Positions 9,664 to 18,794 of a DNA stretch of 55,444 nucleotides are shown here, piece by piece. Numbering within the stretch: position 1 is the first letter of the stretch; each line of letters opens with the position of its first letter. The DNA comes from SAR202 cluster bacterium. GTDB taxonomy: Bacteria > Chloroflexota > Dehalococcoidia > Lucifugimonadales > VGZR01. The position numbers were made by a program, and so were the translations under genes. The notes under the pieces are model-generated. The model saw only the letters and a list, made by a program, of their open reading frames with translations. It was not told the DNA's origin and ran no database searches. The stretch lies in NCBI GenBank assembly GCA_016872515.1, contig VGZR01000015.1, positions 1 through 55,444 on the forward strand. Reading direction: 5' to 3'.

Positions 9664-10454
9664 ATGAGGATGGCGAGGAAGGACGTATTCGACCGGAGCG
9701 GCAAGGTGGCCATCGTGACCGGCACCTCGTCTGGCCTGGGCACCACGTTCGCCCAGGCGATGGGCCAGCCCACGCTGGCCGTCCGGTGCGACATCACCGA
9801 CCCCGCTCAGGTGGAGAGCATGGTCACGAAGACCCTGCGGCGCTTCTGCCGTGTTGATGTGCTCCTCAACAACGCGGGCGGAGTCTTTGAGGAAAGGCCC
9901 GACGCCGAGCAGGTGACGGACAAAGGGTTCAAGGACACGGTGCAGGTCAACCTCCTAGGGACCTGGTATTCACGCGCGTGGTCGCATCGCACATGTTGGC
10001 CCAGCGGAACGGCTCCATCATCAACATCTCATCCATCGGCGGACTCGGGGCAATCCTGCCGATAGGCCCTGCCTACTCGGCGGCGAAGGCGGCGGTGGTG
10101 AACCTGACGCGCATCCTGGCTCTCAACTGGGGTGACCGGGGCCTGCGGGTGAACGCCATCGCGCCGGGGTACTTCCAGTCGGAGACGTCGGAGCCGTACC
10201 TGACGCTGCCTGGGGTGAAAGCGAAGGTATCAAAAATGTCAGCCCTGGGCCCCATCGGCGAGCCGCCGGAACTGACAGGGGCGCTGCTCCTGTTCGCCTC
10301 GGACGCAGGGTCATTCATCACAGGACAGACACTGGCGGTGGACGGCGGTCTTTCCGCTAGGTTGGGGGTCGTGCCGCTGCACGAGGCGGGCCATTATGTG
10401 TTCCTCAAGAAGCTGGGAAAGCCTTTCGAGAGGCGGTTGGCGGTGGATCCGTAG
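9664..10454 (+). pseudogene. Short-chain dehydrogenase/reductase, frameshifted and internally deleted
   Basis: The first frame (from 9664) encodes the SDR start with VTGTSSGLG and NNAG, then is lost near 9970. The second frame (to 10454) continues with SIINISSIGG, the catalytic YSAAK, and AVDGG. Adding one base in the TATTC at about 9968-9972 would join the frames as GTWYFTRVVASHML. In addition, FAQAM is followed directly by GQPTLAVRCDIT; about 30 residues that normally carry the second beta strand and cofactor-specificity loop are absent. The 30-odd residues after AVDGG are an unusual C-terminal extension. Both defects make an active enzyme unlikely unless the frameshift is a sequence error. 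It lies downstream of the dehydrogenase and aldolase genes. Confidence 0.75.
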
Positions 10455-10474
10455 GGGCGCACGGCCGTGCGCCC
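10455..10474. repeat. Perfect 20-bp palindrome, GTAGGGGCG-type repeat
   Basis: GGGCGCACGG (10455-10464) is followed immediately by its reverse complement (10465-10474), starting right after the SDR stop codon. The left flank GTAGGGGCG matches the left end of the palindrome at 43983-44011, so the two may belong to one dispersed family. Confidence 0.6.
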
Positions 10475-10504
10475 TCACGACACCAAATGAAAGTTTAGCG
10501 TTCC

Positions 10505-11489
10505 CTACTGTGGCGCCCAGAAGACAAGGATACCCTACGCGATGGCTTTGGGCTGGCCAGGGCTGTCCACAGAAACGACGATGATCTAAGGCACAAGCGG
10601 CTGACTCGCGGAGGCAGTGGCGACGTCACGCCAGAGGCGGCCGGCAAAGAGACGCTGTTTGGCATCGGACGACCAGGGCGAGTGGGAGTAGGCGTACTGG
10701 TCGAAGAACTGGAAAATGGCGCTCTTGGCAGGGAGAGGGCTGGAACTCGGCGACGATAAGGCGCTGGCCGGTTGCGATGTCCAGCACGATTTAACGCAGG
10801 ACGCCGTTCTGGTCGGGCAGCGAGACGTAGGCGATGCGAGAGCCGTCGGGCGACCAGAAGAAGGCGACCATCGGCTCGGGGACCTGCGGCTGCAGCGGCT
10901 CGCCGATCGGAGAGTAGAAGGTGAGGCCGCGACCCAAGAGGAGTGGCTGGCCGAAGTAGTCCAGGGCGGTGTCGGCGGAGTGGACGGCCAGCCGGTCGGC
11001 TGAGGGCGACCAGAGCATCGAGGCCTGAACGGCCTCGGAACGGATCCGCCGCCGGGCAAGGCCGTCGGGGTCGGACAGAAACATCGTCAGCCCTAGCGGG
11101 CCGTCTTGGGCGACGAATGTGACGCTGTCGGCGCCCGGCTGCCACGCGGGGACGCGGTAGGCGTCGGCGGCGAAGTCGAGGTTGCTCACGGTGTAGCCGC
11201 TCTCGATATCCACGAGGAGTTGGTCGCTGCCCCTGTGTGTCATGAAACATAGCGAGTGGGGCGACCAGGTCGGCCAGGTGTAGTAGCAGTCGCCGCCGGG
11301 GCTAAGGCGAGTCTTGGCGACGCCGTCGAGGCTGTTCGTCCGGATCTCGCCGTCTTGGGTCACAAAGGGGATGGGGCTCAACGTGCTCCTTGGAGGGGCG
11401 ACATCCTCATTTCTTCCTGCTATGGCGCCGACCACGCTCACCACAGCGAGGAGTCCGGCAAAGGATGTGAGGAATGCGAGACGTGGCAC
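10505..11489 (-). pseudogene. TolB-like beta-propeller exported protein, decayed
   Basis: The N-terminus (from 11489) is a signal peptide or membrane anchor (about residues 3-23), followed by WD40/TolB-type repeats (WSPHSLCFMTH, PAWQPGADSVTF, WSPSADRLAVHS, WSPDGSRIAYVS). The frame then meets a TAA at 10791-10793 and a frameshift near 10731-10745. It resumes with FFDQYAYSHSPW and meets TAGs at 10586-10588 and 10535-10537 before a final TAG at 10505-10507. The stretches between stops still read as sensible TolB-like sequence (SVDSPGQPKAIA, GILVFWAPQ), so this is a recently decayed gene. It lies 3 nt after nadC in the same orientation. Confidence 0.8.
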
Positions 11490-11492
11490 CCG

Positions 11493-12359
11493 CTATCTCG
11501 CCGGGTCCTGGGCGACTTCCAGGCTCAGGTCGATGGAGGGAGCCGAATGGGTCAGTGAGCCGATGGAAATGAGGTCCACGTCGGTCTCGGCGATGGCGCG
11601 GAGGGTCTGAAGGTTGACGCCACCGGAGGCTTCCAGCACTGCCTTGCCATTTGCGATGGTCACCGCCTGGCGCATCGTGTCCACGGGCATGTTGTCCAGC
11701 ATGATGATGTCGGCACCAGCGTCGAGCGCCTGGCGGAACTGGTCGAGGCTGGTCACCTCGATCTCGACTTTCAGCGTGTGCGGCGTGTGCTGGCGGGCCG
11801 CCTTGATGATGTCGGCGATGGACATCCCGCGGGCGTGGCAGGCGGCGATGTGGTTGTCCTTGATGAGGACGCCGTCGCCGAGGCTGCGGCGGTGGTTTGT
11901 GCCGCCGCCCATGCGGACGGCGTGCTTTTCCAGGGCACGCAGGCCGGGCGTGGTCTTGCGGGTGTCCGCGATTCTGGCGTGGGTACCCGCGACGGCGTCC
12001 ACGTACCGGCGCGTAAGGGTGGCGATGCCGCTGAGGCGCTGGAGGAGGTTGAGGGCGGTGCGCTCGGCGGTGAGGATGGAGGCCAGGCGGTCCGAGACTT
12101 CGAGAACAGCAACGCCATGCTTCAGACGGGAGCCGTCGGGTAGGCAGACGCGGACGGCGAGGGACGGGTCAACGCGGCGGAAGACTGCGGCGGCGGCCTC
12201 GGCGCCCGCCAGGACACCCTCGGCCTTGGCGATGACCATTCCCCTGCCCGTCTGGCTGGAGGGGATGAGGGCGTCAGTGGTGGGGTCGCCCGCTGCAAGG
12301 TCTTCGGCAAGGGCGCGGTCTATGAGGGCTTGGAGGTCGTGGGAATACAGACCTGTCAA
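11493..12359 (-). CDS. nadC: Nicotinate-nucleotide pyrophosphorylase (quinolinate phosphoribosyltransferase)
   Basis: Converts quinolinate and PRPP to nicotinate mononucleotide, linking NadA to NAD. The 288 residues are normal length. Family motifs visible are LQRLSGIATLTRRYVDAV, the substrate-binding RKTTPGLRALEKHAVRMGGG, KDNHIA, KVEIEV and MLDNMP. It starts with TTG, preceded by AGGA 8 nt upstream; no ATG fits. nadA is on the same strand further upstream, separated by a decayed GIY-YIG element, so the nad genes were probably once closer together. Confidence 0.95.
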   Translation of the reverse strand: MTGLYSHDLQALIDRALAEDLAAGDPTTDALIPSSQTGRGMVIAKAEGVLAGAEAAAAVFRRVDPSLAVRVCLPDGSRLKHGVAVLEVSDRLASILTAERTALNLLQRLSGIATLTRRYVDAVAGTHARIADTRKTTPGLRALEKHAVRMGGGTNHRRSLGDGVLIKDNHIAACHARGMSIADIIKAARQHTPHTLKVEIEVTSLDQFRQALDAGADIIMLDNMPVDTMRQAVTIANGKAVLEASGGVNLQTLRAIAETDVDLISIGSLTHSAPSIDLSLEVAQDPAR

Positions 12360-12400
12360 TGAGCCAATCCTTTCTCAAAGGGACAAGTGGAGTCAAATAG

Positions 12401-12781
12401 TGTCATCCTGAGCGAAGCGAAGGACCGGCTCCTGGCCGGAACCATTCATCTGCAAGGTCTTGCCATTTCGGATTGACGGACTCAATCAAGGCTATCTTCT
12501 TAGCTCGGACCCAACCCTTGATTTGCTTCTCCCTGGCAACAGCTACTGCAACGTCGTCAGTTTTTTCGAAATACACAAGTCGTGTAATTTAGTACTTTCG
12601 AGCGAACCCAGGCGCCAACCTCTACTGGTGCTCCAGCGCTCGTCTCATCAGGTCATTAGTCACGCCGGTATACAGCCGCCGATTCTCATTGCTCATGATG
12701 TAGGCGTAATAATTGTTTCACAGAAACGGGGGCCTGTTCTTCGGCCCGTCCGCTTTGGGCGGACCGGGCCTCAGAATGACA
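12401..12781 (-). mobile_element. Candidate small mobile element: GIY-YIG remnant between inverted repeat ends
   Basis: The left end reads TGTCATCCTGAG (12401-12412) and the right end CTCAGAATGACA (about 12770-12781); these are inverted copies with one mismatch. Each end is followed inward by a GC-rich hairpin: CCGGC/GCCGG near 12434-12450, and a longer imperfect one near 12742-12769. Between them lies the remnant GIY-YIG gene, whose reading frame runs into the left repeat. A solo copy of the same TGTCATTCTG-type repeat occurs at 51373-51424. The interpretation as a transposon-like unit is inference. Confidence 0.45.
12403..12717 (-). pseudogene. GIY-YIG nuclease (YhbQ/COG2827-like), decayed
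   Basis: The minus-strand frame reads YYAYIMSNENRRLYTGVTND, LMRRALEHQ, a TAG, RLAPGFARKY, a TAA, then ITRLVYFEKTDDVAVAVARE and KQIKGWVRAKKIALIES, ending DLADEWF. This is a near-complete small GIY-YIG domain protein of about 90 residues. The catalytic Tyr pair region, the Arg after the GVTND block and the Glu of ALEH are still readable. Two in-frame stops and a TGA just before the first codons make it non-coding now. Homologues are small single-domain endonucleases of unclear role. The C-terminal residues are encoded by a dispersed repeat. Confidence 0.75.
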
Positions 12782-12875
12782 CCAAAAAGGCCTCTGTGCG
12801 ATGAAGAAGCCCCGCTGAGGAAGGTATGTAGAAAGGGCATCCACAGCGACAGGTTTTTAGCCTCTTCCCTCCCCG

Positions 12876-14093
12876 CTACACGACGGAGAGCATGCGGTCG
12901 AGCGCGACGCTGGCCTCTTCGCGGGTCTGCTCATCCACCGTGATCTGGTTGACGACAGCACCCTGGTTGAGGCCGTCGAGCACCCAGAGGAGGTAGGCCG
13001 GGTGGATGCGGTACATGGTGGAGCAGGGGCAGACGACGGAGTCGAGGCAGAACACGGTCTTGTCCGGGTTCTCCTTGGCGATGCGGTTGACGAGGCTGAT
13101 TTCGGTGCCGACGGCCCAGACGGAGCCGAGCGCGGACTCTTTGATGACCTTGATGATGTACTCGGTGGAGCCGTTGCAGTCGGCCAGGTCCACGACCTCT
13201 TTGGTGCACTCGGGGTGGACAATGAGCTTGATGCCGGGGTGCTTGGCGCGTGCCTGCGCTATCTGCTTGACGTTGAAGCGGGTGTGGACGGAGCAGTGAC
13301 CCTGCCAGAGGATAAGCCTGGCGCGGCGCAGCGCCTCGGGGGTGTGGCCGCCGAGGGGCTTGAAGGGGTTCCAAACGAGCATCTCGTCGAGGCCGATGCC
13401 GACCTTCACGCCGGTGTTGCGGCCCAGGTGCTGATCGGGCAGGAAGAAGATGCGTCTGCCCTGCTCCAGCGCCCAGCGGAAGGTGGCCGGGGCGTTGCTG
13501 GAGGTGCAGACGATGCCGTTGTTGCGGCCACAGAGGGCCTTGATGGAGGCGGTGGAGTTCATGTAGGTGATGGGGGTGATGCCGCCGTCGCCACCCAGGA
13601 CCCGCTGGAGGTCGTCCCAGCAGTCGAGTACGTCATCGATATGGGCCATGTCCGCCATGGAGCAGCCGGCGGTGAGGTTCGGCAGGATGACCTTCTGGTG
13701 GGGCTGGGCGAGGATGTTGGCGGTCTCGGCCATGAAGTGGACGCCGCAGAAGACGATGTACTCGGCGTCGCGCTGCGATGCCGCGAACTGGGAGAGTTTG
13801 AACGAGTCGCCACGGAGATCGGCGTACTTGATGACCTCATCGCGCTGATAGTGGTGGCCCAAGACGACCAGACGGGTGCCCAGAGCCTTCTTGGCCTCGG
13901 CGATGCGGGCGTCTATGACTTCTGGCTTGAGCTTGAGGTACTCGATGGGGAGCTTCTGCCAGCGGACGCCAGCCGAGAACTCCTCCTCGAGTGTCTTGGA
14001 CTTGAGGCTCTCGTCGGTGCGACAGAAGGCCGACTGCTCAATCTCGGTGATTGGTACGGTCGGCCTCTTTGCTTCTCTGAGCAGAGTCGTCAT
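12876..14093 (-). CDS. nadA: Quinolinate synthase
   Basis: Makes quinolinate from iminoaspartate and dihydroxyacetone phosphate using an oxygen-sensitive 4Fe-4S cluster. The 405 residues correspond to the long NadA type. Cluster cysteines are visible at Cys116 (VFCGVHFM), Cys196 (GIVCTSSNAP) and the Cys355/Cys357 pair (VVCPCSTMYR). LGHHYQRDEV marks the first repeated domain. No nadB gene is present in the window, so iminoaspartate must come from an aspartate oxidase or dehydrogenase elsewhere. It starts 5 nt after the miaB stop and lies in the tRNA-Ser-miaB-nadA transcription unit. Confidence 0.96.
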   Translation of the reverse strand: MTTLLREAKRPTVPITEIEQSAFCRTDESLKSKTLEEEFSAGVRWQKLPIEYLKLKPEVIDARIAEAKKALGTRLVVLGHHYQRDEVIKYADLRGDSFKLSQFAASQRDAEYIVFCGVHFMAETANILAQPHQKVILPNLTAGCSMADMAHIDDVLDCWDDLQRVLGGDGGITPITYMNSTASIKALCGRNNGIVCTSSNAPATFRWALEQGRRIFFLPDQHLGRNTGVKVGIGLDEMLVWNPFKPLGGHTPEALRRARLILWQGHCSVHTRFNVKQIAQARAKHPGIKLIVHPECTKEVVDLADCNGSTEYIIKVIKESALGSVWAVGTEISLVNRIAKENPDKTVFCLDSVVCPCSTMYRIHPAYLLWVLDGLNQGAVVNQITVDEQTREEASVALDRMLSVV

Positions 14094-14098
14094 AGCTA

Positions 14099-15409
<1,311 letters not shown>

Positions 15410-15424
15410 ATTGTCCGGCGTGTG

Positions 15425-15516
15425 TGGCGGAGGGAATGGGATTCGAACCCATGAGAGGGATTACTCCCCCCAAGCGCTTAGCAGGCGCCCGCACTAGACC
15501 ACTATGCGATCCCTCC
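15425..15516 (-). tRNA. tRNA-Ser (anticodon GCU)
   Basis: On the minus strand the acceptor GGAGGGA (15510-15516) pairs with TCCCTCC. The anticodon arm GGCGC-CTGCTAA-GCGCT gives anticodon GCU. A long variable arm follows, then a perfect T arm (ATGGG-TTCGAAT-CCCAT). The discriminator is G and the 3' CCA is encoded (15425-15427). The long variable arm and GCU anticodon both identify a serine tRNA reading AGC and AGU. Confidence 0.95.
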
Positions 15517-15540
15517 GCAGGTATCCGCAATCCGACAAGA

Positions 15541-15569
15541 ACTATAGCAGAGAAGGGTGCATGTGGCAA
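15541..15569 (-). promoter_or_regulatory. Promoter of tRNA-Ser (and probably miaB-nadA)
   Basis: On the minus strand: TTGCCA (15564-15569), 17-nt spacer, TATAGT (15541-15546). The -10 box lies 24 nt upstream of the mature tRNA 5' end. Confidence 0.65.
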
Positions 15570-15837
15570 ACCTAGACTTTGTGATTTTCGGCACTATCGG
15601 GCTGCTCTATTCGTAAGTCGTAAGTACCACTAAGCTCAGGGAGTCCTGTAGTCGTAATGAGTGTTTTCGCTGGCTGTCCATGCCGCAGACTTTGGTAAAA
15701 CTTTCACAAATATACGTCGCACCAGAGTTTCCAACCCATGGGAGACCTGCATGTTGCGAGGACAAACGCAGGGACGTCCCATTTCTCTCGGGTCGCGCCT
15801 GCGACCAAAGTCCTAACCTGCGTTTCGTTCGCTTGGT
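15570..15837. other. Intergenic region without a recognised gene
   Basis: About 270 bases between the tRNA promoter and the Ig-like protein gene. I see no gene-like frame. Small palindromes are present: GGGACGTCCC at 15771-15780, and GGTCGC/GCGACC at 15791-15806, the latter just downstream of the neighbouring minus-strand gene and possibly part of its 3' end. Confidence 0.4.
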
Positions 15838-16719
15838 CTAGTCCTCTTCGCGGTCGTTGGCGAGGTAGGCTATCTGCGAACCTTCGTGGACCTGGCCCGC
15901 ACCCTCGGTGTAGCTGACCGTGAACTGGAAGATCTTGATGTATCCCGGGCTATGCCACGTGCGCGGCATGCTGAGAGAGACGTCCAAGACACCAGTGGAG
16001 ATGGACGACTGGGTCACGTAGCTCGTCAGGTCAATCGCAGTACCGGGTGAGGTCCTCGAGCGGAAGCAGAGGAGCTTGACCAGCCTGGCGTTGACCAGGG
16101 TGCCGCCGAGGGTGGTCTGGAGGAAGAAGCGCTTGCCGGTCTTCACCTCGATTGTGCCGATGTCGATGCCCTCGTCAATAATCTTGGAGACCATTGACGA
16201 CATCTTGTCGGCCTTGACCTCGAGGCGGTCGGCCTTGCCCTCCAGGGCATTCAAGGCGCCATCGCCGCCGCCGGAGATGTCGCGGATAAGGCTGCTCAAG
16301 GTGTCCACCTTGCCCTCCAGCCGATCGGCCTTCGCCTCTAGGGCGGCGATGGAGTCGGGCGGCGTATCGACCCATTCCTTCGTCACGCGGTTGGAGCGCT
16401 GGGTGCGGCCGAAGGAGTCCACGAAGGTGGCCTCGATGGCATCGAGGCCGGCGGTGGTGCCGGTGTAGATGAAGCTGGCCATGCCGCTGGCATTAGTGAG
16501 ACCGGTGCCGGTGGTACCGGTGTGCGGGCCAGCGATGACAGTGAACGTTACGGTGGCGCTGACCACGGGCGCGGGGCTACCGGAACTGTCGTCGGTCACG
16601 GTGGCCGTCACGGTGTGATTTGCTCCGGCTTGACCGTTATCTGCTTGTGACATTCTTGCTCCGTCGCCCGCGCTCATGATGCCCTGCCCCGTCCGTGAGG
16701 TCACGGGATAGTTACCCAA
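15838..16719 (-). CDS. Ig-like domain and coiled-coil protein of unknown function
   Basis: 293 residues. Residues about 30-115 resemble a bacterial Ig-like (Big_1/invasin-type) domain: HTVTATVTDD, VVSATVTFTVIAGPHTG, TNASGMASFIYTGTTAGLDA. Residues about 120-185 carry two similar coiled-coil segments (LEAKADRLEGKVDTLSS and LEGKADRLEVKADKMSS). The C-terminal third is probably a beta-rich domain I do not recognise. Ig-like domains of this type are normally extracellular, yet no signal peptide is visible from any start. The frame begins with ATG at 16719, with alternatives at 16677 and 16653. The protein may therefore be the 3' part of a formerly longer surface protein. Confidence 0.65.
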   Translation of the reverse strand: MGNYPVTSRTGQGIMSAGDGARMSQADNGQAGANHTVTATVTDDSSGSPAPVVSATVTFTVIAGPHTGTTGTGLTNASGMASFIYTGTTAGLDAIEATFVDSFGRTQRSNRVTKEWVDTPPDSIAALEAKADRLEGKVDTLSSLIRDISGGGDGALNALEGKADRLEVKADKMSSMVSKIIDEGIDIGTIEVKTGKRFFLQTTLGGTLVNARLVKLLCFRSRTSPGTAIDLTSYVTQSSISTGVLDVSLSMPRTWHSPGYIKIFQFTVSYTEGAGQVHEGSQIAYLANDREED

Positions 16720-16908
16720 AATATAGTCAATACACGCGCGCTAACACACGATCGGAAGTCTTGATGGAGTGCGGACTACGCTATTCGTTCATAAAGCGTC
16801 CAAAGATAGGGGTAACACTGTGTGGCCATAGCGTGGAACGGTTGTGTTGCTGGGATGGAGCGGGCGGTACGGATGCCGGTGGTTTGGGACACCTCGGGCG
16901 GTCTGGAG

Positions 16909-17367
16909 CTACCTCATTTGAGCAGAATCCATGAACGAGCCTGTACCGTCCTGTGAGCCGATCCAAACAGCACCACCCTCGAAGAACTCCTTCTTCCAGA
17001 TAGGGACGACCTGCTTGATGCGATCCACGGCATAGAGCGCGGCCTCGAAGGCCTCGCGGCGGTGGCCTGCGCCGACGGCGACGAGGAGACTGGTCTCGCC
17101 GATATCCACTCGGCCGATGCGGTGGGCGATGGCCACCTCGCCGATGGGCCACTTAGTCTTCATCTCGCTGGCGACCTCGGCGAGTTTCTTGTCGGCCATG
17201 GGTCTGTAGGCCTCGTACTCCAGGTGGACGATGCGGCGGCCGTCGTTGTGGTCACGGGTGGTGCCCAGGAATGTCACGATCGCGCCGTGTTCGGGTGCCT
17301 TGACGCGTTGGGTGATGGTGTCTGGGTCGAGCGGCTGGTCGGTGATGAGGATGTGGCTTTCGGTCAC
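16909..17367 (-). CDS. moaE: Molybdopterin synthase catalytic subunit
   Basis: Inserts the dithiolene sulfurs into precursor Z to form molybdopterin, with MoaD as sulfur carrier. About 152 residues from the GTG at 17367. Motifs visible are GAIVTFLGTTRDHNDGR, the conserved HRIGRVDIGETS, AGHRREAFEA and the catalytic-lysine block VVPIWKKEFFEGG. An upstream extension of the frame exists but is encoded by a palindromic repeat (17370-17440) and is rejected. It lies 10 nt after moaD. Confidence 0.93.
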   Translation of the reverse strand: MTESHILITDQPLDPDTITQRVKAPEHGAIVTFLGTTRDHNDGRRIVHLEYEAYRPMADKKLAEVASEMKTKWPIGEVAIAHRIGRVDIGETSLLVAVGAGHRREAFEAALYAVDRIKQVVPIWKKEFFEGGAVWIGSQDGTGSFMDSAQMR

Positions 17368-17369
17368 AG

Positions 17370-17440
17370 CTTCACCCTCACCCCTCACTCTTTGGCCACA
17401 ACGGATCGTGGCCAAAGGCCTCTCCCGCAACGGGGGAGGG
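17370..17440. repeat. Palindromic repeat, CTTCACCCTCACC family, copy 1
   Basis: It starts with CTTCACCCTCACC. Hairpin 1 is TTTGGCCAC/GTGGCCAAA (17391-17399 with 17408-17416). Hairpin 2 is CCTCTCCCG with CGGGGGAGG (about 17419-17439, one G-U). The repeat overlaps the 3' end of the moaD frame and supplies its stop codon. Confidence 0.8.
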
Positions 17441-17713
17441 GGCGTGAATCGCCCCACCGCTGACAGGCGGGATCAGGGCGACCTCGTCGGCGTCGCGGAG
17501 GACGTGGCGATGGTCGCGGTACTCTTGGTTGACAGCGACGACGAGCCGCTTGGGGACGCGCGGCAGCCCGGGGTAGCGCTGCACCATCTCGCGGGCCAGG
17601 CCGCCGACGGTGGCGCCGGAGGGCATGTCCAGCGGCAACTCTGCCTTGCCGACAGCCTCGCGGTAGCTGGCAAAGAGCCGAACAGTGACAGTGATAGTGG
17701 TCTTGGTGGGCAT
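17378..17713 (-). CDS. moaD: Molybdopterin synthase sulfur-carrier subunit with repeat-encoded tail
   Basis: Ubiquitin-like sulfur carrier for MoaE. Residues 1-87 are a complete MoaD ending in VALIPPVSGG, with Gly86-Gly87 at the position that must be the free C-terminus for adenylation and thiocarboxylation. The frame then continues for 24 more residues (AIHAPSPVAG and so on), most of them encoded by the palindromic repeat at 17370-17440, before a TGA. As written, the protein cannot be activated unless the tail is removed after the Gly-Gly. Processing after an internal Gly-Gly is known for the MoaD-MoaE fusion MoaX. Alternatively, the subunit is inactive or there is a sequence error. The -10-like TATAAT at 17729-17734 (minus strand) may be its promoter. 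Confidence 0.88.
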   Translation of the reverse strand: MPTKTTITVTVRLFASYREAVGKAELPLDMPSGATVGGLAREMVQRYPGLPRVPKRLVVAVNQEYRDHRHVLRDADEVALIPPVSGGAIHAPSPVAGEAFGHDPLWPKSEG

Positions 17714-17806
17714 GTGGTTATGATGACAATTATACGCTCGAACCCGCTACGACTCTGCTAGAGTCATGGCCGATTGTCTCCCTCCAAACTTGCTAGGAGG
17801 CCCGTC

Positions 17807-18367
17807 ATGAAAAGGATTGCCATGCTTGGGCTTACCGCACTTGTACTGTTAGCAGTGTCTTGCTCCAAGGGACCTCCACCTGCTCCAACCCCAACGCCAA
17901 CGCCTACCTTCACTCAACAACGTGAAGTAGCTGTAAGTTTCCTCCGAACCACGAATCAAGCCATGAACGACTTCAGCGACTCGATTACAGATGTAAGCCC
18001 TGTGCACGACATGTTTGGTCAACTCGATGTGCTCGCCCTAAGTGCGAATATCAATAAACTTCTCACTCAACTAGAAGGTTACAGCCGACGAATAGACGAA
18101 ATCGTGGCTCCTCTCCAAGTTCCAGAAACAGTCCAGATAAAGTCTTCGCTGGTGCTAGAAGCGGATAAAATACAGAGCGCTTTAGAGGCCATCCGCTCTC
18201 CGATTCAAAAGGGCGACCAAGCCGAGCTTGATGCAGCGGTCTCTCGACTTGCGGAACTTTCCGAAGACACGGACACAGCCACAGCCAGAGTGCACAGGGT
18301 TACCCAGGAGCTCTTCACCGGGTTCAACATCCCCGACACAGAAGTAAACTATCGCCGCCCACAGTGA
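17807..18367 (+). CDS. Putative lipoprotein, helical, unknown function
   Basis: 186 residues from the ATG at 17807, which has AGGAGG 7 nt upstream; an in-frame start 33 nt earlier lacks one. The N-terminus is a signal peptide ending in a lipobox (LLAVSC), then a short Pro/Thr linker (PAPTPTPTPTF). The rest is predicted helical with heptad-like Leu/Ile spacing. No known domain is recognised. The base composition is less GC-rich than its neighbours, which may indicate transfer or relaxed codon use. It is divergent from moaD; a small palindrome GACTCT/AGAGTC lies at 17751-17765 between them. Confidence 0.75.
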   Translation: MKRIAMLGLTALVLLAVSCSKGPPPAPTPTPTPTFTQQREVAVSFLRTTNQAMNDFSDSITDVSPVHDMFGQLDVLALSANINKLLTQLEGYSRRIDEIVAPLQVPETVQIKSSLVLEADKIQSALEAIRSPIQKGDQAELDAAVSRLAELSEDTDTATARVHRVTQELFTGFNIPDTEVNYRRPQ

Positions 18368-18393
18368 GTCGAAATAGCGAGCACTCTCTGAAC

Positions 18394-18690
18394 TCACCCT
18401 AGAGCCTGGCGAATAACTCCCAAGATGCCTGGCTCGGTGCCGTGGAGCATGAGGTTTATGGCGCGGTCGCCAGAGATGAGGCCGAGGGAGTGGCCATGGC
18501 CGCTGAAGCCGACGGTGAAATACACCTCCGGCTCGTTGGGAAGGCGTCCGACAATGGGGAGGAAGTCGGGCGTGCAACCCAACGTCTCCGACGACCCGCA
18601 GCTCGCCGCGAACCCGGCGAAGCCCACGCCCACGATGTCGTGGCTGAGTTTGTCAGGCGGCGAGGATTCTTCTCGCCAGAGGGAGACGGT
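18394..18690 (-). pseudogene. C-terminal fragment of a DAO-type FAD oxidoreductase
   Basis: About 100 residues read as the end of a glycine-oxidase/D-amino-acid-oxidase type enzyme: TPDFLPIVGRLPNEPEVYFT, VGFSGHGHSLG, then a final helix. This is the usual C-terminal substrate and FAD-binding block. The N-terminal Rossmann part with GxGxxG is missing; upstream the frame enters a palindromic repeat (18720-18775) and then the CoA-transferase stop. It is therefore a truncated remnant. A start at ATG near 18693 would make a short peptide of doubtful use. Confidence 0.65.
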
Positions 18691-18719
18691 CATGACGTTG
18701 CGCTTCTTTGCATCCGGGC

Positions 18720-18775
18720 CTTCACCCTCACCCGTCCGCCTGCGGCGGACGCCCTCTCCCCTCGGGGGAGAGGGC
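18720..18775. repeat. Palindromic repeat, CTTCACCCTCACC family, copy 2
   Basis: CTTCACCCTCACC followed by hairpin GTCCGCC/GGCGGAC (18734-18740 with 18744-18750), then an 11-bp hairpin GCCCTCTCCCC/GGGGAGAGGGC (18751-18761 with 18765-18775). It lies at the broken edge of the DAO fragment. Confidence 0.8.
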
Positions 18776-18794
18776 ATGCCCTACCCCGCCCTGC

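Noticed and set aside
10360-10395. HEAGH in the C-terminal extension of the SDR, resembling a zinc-protease HExxH motif
   Set aside because: No other metalloprotease sequence surrounds it, and it lies in an odd extension after the normal SDR end of a broken gene.
12360-12400. TTGACT in front of nadC as a -35 box
   Set aside because: No acceptable -10 box lies at 16-18 nt, so no promoter was called.
17368-17457. Longer moaE start with an N-terminal extension
   Set aside because: The extra residues are encoded by the palindromic repeat; the GTG at 17367 gives the normal MoaE length.
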